Below the pieces are notes generated by a model, which worked only from the letters and a program-made list of their open reading frames with translations, was not told the origin of the DNA and did no database searches. Position numbers and translations under genes: made by a program. This document shows positions 1-7,560 of a DNA stretch of 52,880 bases, in pieces. Location: assembly GCA_944328495.1 (NCBI GenBank), contig CALVHR010000014.1, positions 1-52,880 on the forward strand. The letters run 5' to 3'. Numbering within the stretch: position 1 is the stretch's first letter; each line of letters begins with the position of its first letter. Source of the stretch: an uncultured Clostridia bacterium. Its GTDB lineage: Bacteria; Bacillota; Clostridia; Christensenellales; Borkfalkiaceae.

Positions 1-29
1 ACAGTCGGTACAACGAATTTGCTGTTTAT

Positions 30-159
30 TTACCTATTTTTAATAAATCCCCAAGGATATTTACCTTGTGCTAAACTTCTTATGTCATCCATTTGGATGT
101 CCTCCTTTTGATTCTTAGTTTGCAACTGCCAGGTCGCAACTCTATTATATCAAAAGGAG
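30..159 (-). mobile_element. Probable remnant of an IS200/IS605-type element (truncated tnpA with 5' hairpin)
   Basis: On the minus strand a GGAGG site (101-105) precedes an ATG at 92 that opens a 20-codon frame ending at 30, beginning MDDIRSLAQGKY. From memory this resembles the first residues of IS200-type TnpA (MDD-x-SL-[AS]-x-x-K), but the frame stops before the YHIVF and HUH motifs. The ribosome binding site lies in the 3' arm of a hairpin (102-111 pairs with 150-159), as in IS200, where tnpA translation is blocked by such a stem. No target duplication can be seen. It could instead be an unrelated leader peptide. Confidence 0.4.
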
Positions 160-195
160 TTTTTATTTCAAGTTCCATCGCTTAAGCTCTTTCTT

Positions 196-219
196 ACCCG
201 CGGACTATCCGCGGGTTTT
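196..219 (+). terminator. Rho-independent terminator
   Basis: A 9-bp perfect stem (196-204 with 208-216, three-base loop) is followed by a short T run on the plus strand. No plus-strand gene is seen upstream within the window, so it may belong to the element remnant or to a gene outside. Confidence 0.55.
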
Positions 220-230
220 ACTATACAATA

Positions 231-261
231 AAAGGCTCCCGTGCTGCACGGCACGGGAGCC
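231..261 (-). terminator. Terminator of the 312-1412 lipoprotein gene
   Basis: An 11-bp perfect stem (234-244 with 251-261, six-base loop) is followed on the minus strand by TTTTATTG. It lies about 50 bases past the stop codon of the lipoprotein gene. Confidence 0.8.
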
Positions 262-311
262 TCCGCTCGATATAATTTTTTGTTCGGTAAATAAATCCGA
301 TACATCTTCGG

Positions 312-1412
312 TCAGGCGGCAGTTACGACCAGTTCCAAAACCTGATCCGCCAGAGTGAAGGTCAGCCTGCCCGTCCCCGGCAACGTTGTATCGCCTGTAT
401 ATTTTGCGCCTTCCGTTTCCTTCGCGCCGATCGAGAGCGGCGTATTGTAGTCGTCGGCTTCACCCGCCGAGACACGGATCCAATATTCATGCCCCACCGT
501 ATAATCAAAGGAAATGCGCAGTTTGCCGTCCTCAGCCGTCAGCGTATAATCCTTGGCCGCCGGTACGGAAGACCCATCCACATAATCCCCGTCGCACACG
601 CGCACGGTGTACAAAGAATCCGAAAGTCCTGCCCCGCTCACGTCAAGAACGATGGTCTCCTGCATGGAAGCAAGCTCGATCTGTCCGTACTCGCACACCG
701 TCACTTTTACGACCAGTGTGCCCTCTTCTTTCGGGGAAACATTTCCGTTTTCAAAATGCATCGTAAGCCATGTCGTCCCGACGCCGATCTGCGTCGTGTC
801 GATCAATACTTTTGCCTTGACAATTTCAAAACCGTTGACCGACCCCATCTTCAAATCATCTTTGGAATAGGACTTTACACTGATCGCACTCTGCGGGATC
901 ACTGCCGCATCGGATGATATGACTTCGCTTTTCAGACTCGCCATGTACGCAGAATCCAATGCGACGTCCAGCCCCCACTCATCTTTTAAAATGTCCGAAT
1001 AATTGTAAGACGCATTCTTAGCGATCGTCGTGACATTCGTTTCTGCAAATTTTGCGATGCCGTTCTCCTTTACTTCTGCATATGCCTGCATGCTCGCACT
1101 GAGCGTAACATCGCAATCGGGCATCGTGAACGAATATCCCGTATCCGTCTTTGTACACTCCGAATCGTTGTAAAGAACCGCCTTCGCCCATTGATCCGCG
1201 TTTTTGACTTCCAGTGTTACATCCACCTTCGTGCCCGCTTTCGCCTTCGTGACGCTCGGTGTCAATGCATAATCTTCCGACTCTGTTACCGTTATCGTAT
1301 ATTCCTGATCCCGGTCATCCGTTTGATCTTTGCCGTTTTCCGAACAACCGACCGCCGCCAAAACAAACAGCACGCTCAGCAATACGGATATTAAAAAATA
1401 AAACCTTTTCAT
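312..1412 (-). CDS. Lipoprotein of unknown function, Ig-like
   Basis: A 366-residue protein with a lipoprotein signal peptide: charged start, hydrophobic stretch and lipobox LAAVGC with the modified Cys at residue 23. It should be anchored on the outer face of the membrane. The mature part is Thr/Val/Ser-rich and looks like beta-sandwich domains; residues about 40-110 resemble an Ig-like repeat. I recognise no catalytic motif and no named family. It stands alone: a consensus promoter lies upstream, an AGGAGG site precedes the ATG, and a terminator follows, so it is probably not part of the neighbouring polysaccharide operon, although a surface or substrate-binding role would fit that setting. 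Confidence 0.8.
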   Translation of the reverse strand: MKRFYFLISVLLSVLFVLAAVGCSENGKDQTDDRDQEYTITVTESEDYALTPSVTKAKAGTKVDVTLEVKNADQWAKAVLYNDSECTKTDTGYSFTMPDCDVTLSASMQAYAEVKENGIAKFAETNVTTIAKNASYNYSDILKDEWGLDVALDSAYMASLKSEVISSDAAVIPQSAISVKSYSKDDLKMGSVNGFEIVKAKVLIDTTQIGVGTTWLTMHFENGNVSPKEEGTLVVKVTVCEYGQIELASMQETIVLDVSGAGLSDSLYTVRVCDGDYVDGSSVPAAKDYTLTAEDGKLRISFDYTVGHEYWIRVSAGEADDYNTPLSIGAKETEGAKYTGDTTLPGTGRLTFTLADQVLELVVTAA

Positions 1413-1448
1413 AAAAAGCCTCCTGTTTTTTAAGTTTTATTTTTTTGT

Positions 1449-1477
1449 ATTATATCACTCAGATATAGCAATGTCAA
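1449..1477 (-). promoter_or_regulatory. Sigma-A promoter of the 312-1412 lipoprotein gene
   Basis: On the minus strand TTGACA (1472-1477), a 17-base spacer and TATAAT (1449-1454): a perfect consensus, about 37 bases before the start codon. The rest of the 1413-1737 gap holds an imperfect hairpin (about 1541-1571) and the terminator at 1695; I see no gene in it. Confidence 0.85.
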
Positions 1478-1694
1478 CGATATCAAGGGAACGTATTTCT
1501 CTTTTTGCGGCCACGCATTCAATGAACGAAGAAATAAAACACCAAGGAGGTACTGATGTGCCTCCCCGGTGTACATATAATCATCTGCTCTTTCGAACCT
1601 TGACAGAGTTCACCTCTTCGTTGACGATCTTATCTGCCCTTTCACCGCCCCGCCCGTTCCCTCTGTATTTTCGGCCTTCTCGTCTATCCATGAA

Positions 1695-1729
1695 AAACGC
1701 CCGAAGATCTCGCGTTCTTCGGGCGTTTT
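1695..1729 (-). terminator. Terminator of the polysaccharide operon
   Basis: A 14-bp stem (1695-1708 with 1716-1729) has A runs before it and T runs after it, so it could work on either strand. It lies just past the stop of the esterase gene at 1738 and closes the minus-strand operon. Confidence 0.85.
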
Positions 1730-1737
1730 CTGTTTTT

Positions 1738-3327
1738 TTACTTCTTCTTTTTGCCGATCAGTATTGCCGCAACGATCCCGACCGTGCTGAACAATGAAAC
1801 GCCCGCCGTCGGCAGAATCGCACCTGCGCAGCCGCCTTCTTCCTGCGGTTCAACCGCAGCATCCGCTTCTTTGAACGTGACCGTCACCGTACCGCTCTGA
1901 TAGACCCCTTCCGAATGCCAATACTGTGTCGTACTGTTATACGTCAGAGGCGTACCTTCGAACGTTACGCTGTCCACCGCATAACCTTCGTTCGGTTCCA
2001 CTGCAACTTTTATGGTATCGCCTTCATATACCGCAGTCGTCGATTTCTCTAAATCGCAAGTCCCTTTCGTCTCGTCAAAGCTGTATGAGATCTCATAACT
2101 GGTTTTCAGGCCAAATACCGCTTGCACAACATAATTGTCGTCCGGCGCCTCGATCACGTACAGATTATCCTGCACATCCGCCGTCTTGTCTTCTCCGTTG
2201 ATGATCAAAGACGTCAGCTTATGGTGTTTGTCGTACGGCTTGAACTTCAGCGTGATCTGCGTACTTTCTTCATTGTACTCGGAAACGTCCATCGTGCCGT
2301 TTCCGGATACTTCCGAAACAATATAATGCCTGTTGATCGCTTCGATCGCCTTCGCGGCAAAACGGTTGCCCAGCGTCCGCATATCATTGGCGTTGAAATG
2401 GTACGCATCCGAACCGATTATTACGTTTTCGCCGTTTTCTCCCTGCGTATTCGTGAGCAGATCTTCGGTGTTGACCGTATACACCTGCGTAACCGCCGGA
2501 TCGGCGGCGACCTCTCGCAACGCTTTATTGAATGTTTCATTCACGCTGCGGTATGTATAGGCATAAAAAGTAGGAGAAATTTCACCCATGATGAACGGCA
2601 TCGCCGAAAGATCGGTCCCCGTAATTGCGCCGAGATCGGCACGCATGTCGGCAATAAACGTCTTGATCAGCGTCTTGTACAATTCGGGATAGTCGCGGTC
2701 GTCCTCCCCCTGCATCCAGATCATCGCTTTGACGACGGGCGTGTATCCCATTTCCACGAGTTTTCCGTACACGGTGCGGAAATTTTCTACAAAGTTTTCG
2801 TACTGAATGCCCGTCGCCCCGCTGCGCTCTGCCGGCCAAAGCGAACGCGGATACCAGTTTCCGTACAAAACACTGCCGTTCCCGGTTTGATTGTCCCGAA
2901 GCGACGTGCCGCCCGCTGCCGATTTGAATATAAACGCGGGATTTTCTGCAGTATAGTATGTGCTGAGATATTCTGCCATACCGTATTCGGGACCTATGTA
3001 TGTCGATCCCATGCCGAGCCCGTCTCGCACCGCTGTATAATCGTCGGCCTCCAGCATATTCTGCCGCGTCGTCCCCGTCGCCCGCTGTTTATCCACTTGC
3101 CCGCCATACAAAACGGCATCAAAGGTCTGCTTTTCTACTCCCGTACCCGATTCCGTCTTCGTGTATCCAGCAGCATTGGACTGCCCGCCGATCAGATACA
3201 TATCGATTCTTTTTTCTTCCGCCGCAATCGTGTCCAGCGGCTGTAAAAATATCGGCAACAACATGACTATACAAATCAAAATTGCAAACAACGCCGCAAA
3301 AAATGATATTTTTTGTGTACGATTCAT
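1738..3327 (-). CDS. Secreted SGNH-type carbohydrate acetylesterase (CE6/SASA-like) with C-terminal anchor
   Basis: A 529-residue protein with an N-terminal signal/anchor segment (residues about 8-30). The GGQSNAAG motif supplies the catalytic Ser50. KSAAGGTSL, WMQGEDD and SDAYHF (Asp about 307, His about 310) follow as in the sialate-O-acetylesterase/acetylxylan-esterase (DUF303, CE6) family. Residues about 345-490 look like two beta-rich repeats. The C-terminus (ILPTAG, a hydrophobic stretch, then KKKK) is shaped like a wall- or membrane-sorting signal. The likely role is removing acetyl groups from a plant or host glycan so that the GH43 enzymes of the operon can act. The substrate is inferred. 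It is the last gene of the operon, 12 bases after its neighbour, with AAAGGGGG as ribosome binding site. Confidence 0.8.
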   Translation of the reverse strand: MNRTQKISFFAALFAILICIVMLLPIFLQPLDTIAAEEKRIDMYLIGGQSNAAGYTKTESGTGVEKQTFDAVLYGGQVDKQRATGTTRQNMLEADDYTAVRDGLGMGSTYIGPEYGMAEYLSTYYTAENPAFIFKSAAGGTSLRDNQTGNGSVLYGNWYPRSLWPAERSGATGIQYENFVENFRTVYGKLVEMGYTPVVKAMIWMQGEDDRDYPELYKTLIKTFIADMRADLGAITGTDLSAMPFIMGEISPTFYAYTYRSVNETFNKALREVAADPAVTQVYTVNTEDLLTNTQGENGENVIIGSDAYHFNANDMRTLGNRFAAKAIEAINRHYIVSEVSGNGTMDVSEYNEESTQITLKFKPYDKHHKLTSLIINGEDKTADVQDNLYVIEAPDDNYVVQAVFGLKTSYEISYSFDETKGTCDLEKSTTAVYEGDTIKVAVEPNEGYAVDSVTFEGTPLTYNSTTQYWHSEGVYQSGTVTVTFKEADAAVEPQEEGGCAGAILPTAGVSLFSTVGIVAAILIGKKKK

Positions 3328-3339
3328 GCAAAGCCCCCT

Positions 3340-5070
3340 TTATTTTTTTTCAACCGTGTAGTTTCCCTTTCCGTAATCCACCGTGATCACCGTTCCGTCC
3401 GAATAGGTCACGCGGTAAAGACCTTCTCCCAGCTTTTCATGATTTTCCATAAACTCATATTGCAGGTATTTGAGCTTTTCGTATTCGTCATATGCCACCT
3501 TGATCGCATCTACTGCCGCGTCGATCTCCTCGTCGCTTCCGCAATGCAGATCGAGATCCCCCATCCAGTTATGGTTGTCGCCGAACTTGCTGTAAAAATA
3601 CATCAGCGGACGCCCGCCGTATTCGATGAATTTCAAATGCTGATAGGTATCCTTGACGGGATAATTGACCGTCTGCGAAGTCGGATTGGACATCACGATC
3701 CCGTGATACACCAACTGCCAGAAAGGAATGCCTTCGTCGAACAAAGGATTCTGTTCGTGCGTCAATTTGGACTGCACCCCTATATAAAGGATCGCATCCA
3801 CGTCCGAATTCATATAATCCATATACCCTTCGGACTGATACCCGCCGAACAGATCTTTCGCAAGCCGCGCAAGTTTGCGGTGATATTCCCACGCCTGTTT
3901 GCGCGTGACGGGATGATTCTTGTCGTAGCACTTTTCGGGGATGATCGCCGTCAGCTCGTCAATATAATGCAGTCCGTAAAAACCGTATCCGCGCACCTTG
4001 GGAAGATCCTTCACCGCATAATGTTCGTATGCCGTCTTTGCACACAAATGGTACGGTTCTCCGCCGTTCAGCCCGCCCTTGATATAATGTTCGCGCACAT
4101 ACGGCTCGGGATCCCCGTTCGCATTGATCTTTTTTGTCAAAAGATCACGATCAAAATTATTTGCGATCTCATACGCGCCGCAGGATACCGTATGACAAAC
4201 CATCAGATATCCCAAACGCTGCGCCTTTGCGATGCACTCGCGCAACGCTTCATCGCCGCCAAACCGCTCATCGCTCGGATATTGCTGCGGGAAACGCCCG
4301 TCATGCCCGCCGGGTCCCCAGCCCACAAGGCAGATCTCCGCATGTTTGATCCCCTTTTTGTGCATTTTGTCAATGATCTTGTTCAAAGTCGCAATGTCGC
4401 AGGCTACTTTCATGGGCGGTTCATTTTTGAGATTCTGGTGCCGCACGGGCGTGGGGATGGGCTTCCAGCCCATCCGCACGCGCAGCTCCATGCCTTCCGC
4501 GGCCCGCCGCAAAGCTTCGCGCTTGCGAGCACGTTCTTTCAAAGGAACGCAGCCTTTATAATCCATTTGGTATTGCCTGTAAAAGCGCGCCATATCCGAA
4601 TACGTCGCGTTCGGCATTTTTGTGTAGACGACTGAAACATCTTCTTCCGGCTCGTCTCCGTCGAATCGGAACTGCGGAGAGATCGTGTACTCTCCGTCTT
4701 TGCTCTCCACATAAAACCTGGCATCACACGCCTGCCCCTGTATGCGCACAAACACGGCGTTTTCATTTTCGCAGATCCCGCAGACAGTCGTTGCCGTCGG
4801 CCAAGTACGGAACAGTGTATTCGGTTTCTCGTCAAAGCGGCAAAGCGCAAATCCGTAATAAAAGTTCGTCGGGAAAAACATATAACCGCGATCGCCCGCA
4901 TGCGCTGTCGTGAGCGAAGAATGTATGATCAGTGTTTCAAAGCGCGGATTGCAAAGGCGTTCTCTCGGGATCGTAACGGTGACGGTGTTCCCGTTTTCAC
5001 AAACGGAAGGCTGCAATGTAAGCGTGTGTCCCTCGTGCGTTACACCCGTGACGGTAAAAGTTGTTTTCAT
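3340..5070 (-). CDS. Putative glycoside hydrolase, DUF5696/GH101-like TIM barrel
   Basis: A 576-residue protein with no signal peptide, so apparently cytosolic. Residues about 1-170 look like a beta-sandwich; the rest looks like an alpha/beta barrel with acidic and aromatic motifs (LVGWGPGGHDGRFP about 245-258, HYIDELTA, GGYQSEGYMDYMNSDVD, FYSKFGDNHNWMGDLD). The layout, including a helical linker before the barrel, reminds me of DUF5696 proteins and of the GH101 endo-alpha-N-acetylgalactosaminidase fold. The family call is from memory and the catalytic pair cannot be named. It sits between secreted lipoproteins of the same operon, so it probably works on imported oligosaccharides. Confidence 0.5.
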   Translation of the reverse strand: MKTTFTVTGVTHEGHTLTLQPSVCENGNTVTVTIPRERLCNPRFETLIIHSSLTTAHAGDRGYMFFPTNFYYGFALCRFDEKPNTLFRTWPTATTVCGICENENAVFVRIQGQACDARFYVESKDGEYTISPQFRFDGDEPEEDVSVVYTKMPNATYSDMARFYRQYQMDYKGCVPLKERARKREALRRAAEGMELRVRMGWKPIPTPVRHQNLKNEPPMKVACDIATLNKIIDKMHKKGIKHAEICLVGWGPGGHDGRFPQQYPSDERFGGDEALRECIAKAQRLGYLMVCHTVSCGAYEIANNFDRDLLTKKINANGDPEPYVREHYIKGGLNGGEPYHLCAKTAYEHYAVKDLPKVRGYGFYGLHYIDELTAIIPEKCYDKNHPVTRKQAWEYHRKLARLAKDLFGGYQSEGYMDYMNSDVDAILYIGVQSKLTHEQNPLFDEGIPFWQLVYHGIVMSNPTSQTVNYPVKDTYQHLKFIEYGGRPLMYFYSKFGDNHNWMGDLDLHCGSDEEIDAAVDAIKVAYDEYEKLKYLQYEFMENHEKLGEGLYRVTYSDGTVITVDYGKGNYTVEKK

Positions 5071-5110
5071 GATTGATATTCTCTCCTGTCGTTATTTAAT
5101 GAATGTTTGG

Positions 5111-7560
5111 TCAATTTTCCGGATCTGCAGTTATATAATCCGCCCTTGCCGAGAACGCGGCATGCGCTTTATATGCTTCCACAGCGTCGGCAGGCACATA
5201 GATCGCAACATCGGCGGGCGTTGTGCCGTTCATCAATACGTTGACGTTTGCCCCACTGTCGTTACCGGGCACCGTCGGCGGCACAGCGGAACAGAACGTC
5301 ACCTTTTCCAGCGAAGAACAATTCCCCAGCGTAATATCGCCGATCGTCATCGCCTCTTCCGAAAGGAAAGTGACTTCTTTCAGTCCCGTATTCGCGTAGA
5401 GTGCAGCACGCCCGATCGTTTTCACGCTCGCGGGGAACACGATCCTCTGCAAACCGCTGTCTGCGGGCCCGCCTTCGCTCGTCGCGCGGAATGCGTACGG
5501 TCCGATTTCCTCGATCCCCTCTTCGATCACGATCTCCGCAAGGGCCGTGCGTTTTAAGAACACATATTGCCCGATCGAGCGGAGCGTCGACGGAAGCGTA
5601 ATGCTCGTCAGATAGTTCTTCGCACCGTTCGTCGTCAGGTTGAAGGCGTTGTTTTCAATGGTCACGACACTGCCGAGATCGACACTGCGAAGATTCGTGC
5701 AGTTGCTGAACGCCCCGCTGCCGATCGTCACAACGCTGTCCGGGATGATCAGCGTGCGTATGGTCGTGCATCCGGCAAAGCCGTTTGCCGCGATTGCCGT
5801 GACAGGTTTTCCGTTATACGTCGCAGGGATTTCAAGAACATTCGGCATCGCATTCGTCCCTTCCGCCTTGGCAACGGAGTACCCTGTGACCTCGCCGCCT
5901 TCATCGGTTATCTCGGTGAACGCAAACAGCTCGATGTTTGCATCGTAGATGTAATCTGCCCGCGCCGAGAACTCGGAATCTGCACGGTATGCCTCCGCCG
6001 CGCCGTCCGGAACCTTGATCAGAACGTCTGCAGGCGTCGCTTTCGCCGAATTGTTGCCCGAGAATATTGTAATGCTTGCCGATTCGCCCGTATTGCGCAC
6101 AACTTCAGGAACGCTGGCGACGGCGAATGTGATCGAACGCAGTGCGGGACAGTCGCCGAATGCCTTCGCACCGATGCTGATCGGCGTCTGGGACAATATC
6201 TCGATCTCTTCGAGCGCCGTGTTCCCGAGAAGCACCGCGCGGCCGATCGTCTTCACGCTCGCGGGGAAAGTAAACTTCTTCACGCCGCACGCTTCGTCGC
6301 TGCCCAGGCTCATATCCATAAACGCGCTCGCGCCGATCTCCTCGATGCCCTCTTTAATTATGATCTCTTCCAGTGCGGTACGGCGCTGGAATACATAACT
6401 TCCGATCGAACGCAGAGACGCGGGAAGAGTAATGCTCTTTAATTCATTGGGGGTGCCGTTCGATGTCAGTGAGAATGCGTTTGCCCCGATCGTTTCGACT
6501 GCGCCGAGATCGATGCTCGTAATACCGCTGCAATTGCGGAATGCATTTTCTCTGATCGTTACAACACTTCCGGGAAGAATGACCGACACGATCTCCGAAC
6601 AACCGTCAAAGCCGCCAGCAGCGATCTCCGTGACCGGTTTCCCGTTGTACATGTCAGGTATCTGCAAAGTTTCCGGCATCGTGCCTGCTCCCTTTGCGAT
6701 CGCGTATCCGCTCCCGTCCGAAGTTTCCGTATAAATAAACGAATCCATGAACGAATCATATATGTAATTCGACCGCGATGCAAACGCCGGATGCGCACGA
6801 TACGTTTCAACAGCGCCGTCGGGAACTTTGATCCCCGCATTCGCCGGAGTGCTTCCCGTAAACAGCACGTTCGCATTTGTACCCGTATCGGGATTTGCGG
6901 GAACAGTCGGCGGCGTGGCAGAATGGAATGTTACCGTCTGCAATGCCGAACAATTGCCCAGCGTGGAATCGCCGATCGTCATCGCGCTTTCGGAAAGGAA
7001 CGTCACTTCTTTCAGACCTGTGTTTCCATAGAGTGCCGCACGCCCGATCGTTTTCACGCTCGCGGGGAACACAATACTCTGCAAACCGCTGTTCACTTCG
7101 CCGCCTTCGCTGGTCGCACGGAATGCGTACGCTCCGATCTCCTCGATCCCTTCTTGGATGACGATCTCCGCAAGCGCAGTACGTTTCAGGAATACATATT
7201 GCCCGATCGAACGCAACGTCGACGGAAGCGTGATGCTCGTCAAATAGTTTTCCGCACCGTTTTTCGTCAGGTTGAAAGCATTGTTTTCAATGGTCACGAC
7301 ATTGCCGAGATCGACGCTGCGAAGTCCCGTGCAATCGGTGAATGCACCGTTGCCGATCGTTTTAATATTTTCGCCGATGATAAGCGTTTCCACCTGCGTA
7401 CAGCCTTTAAAGCCGTCTGCCAAAATGGTTGTGACAGGTTTTCCGTTAAACGTTGCGGGAATTTCGAGTGTCTGCGGCATCACGGCATCGTTTGCCTTTG
7501 CGATCGAATATCCCGTGACAGACCCTGAACCGTCCAATATCGCCCTGTAACTGAAATTGC
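5111..7560 (-). repeat. Three tandem coding repeats of about 815 bp (leucine-rich modules)
   Basis: The 3' half of the giant lipoprotein gene consists of three direct copies, with boundaries near 7556, 6735 and 5920 read on the minus strand. The first and third copies share long identical peptide runs (for instance NYLTSITLPSTLRSIGQYVF). The middle copy is more diverged, which suggests duplication followed by gene conversion between the outer copies. Confidence 0.85.

Noticed and set aside
5111-7560. Repeats as a CRISPR-like or non-coding array
   Set aside because: The copies are about 815 bases long, in frame and code for leucine-rich modules of one protein.
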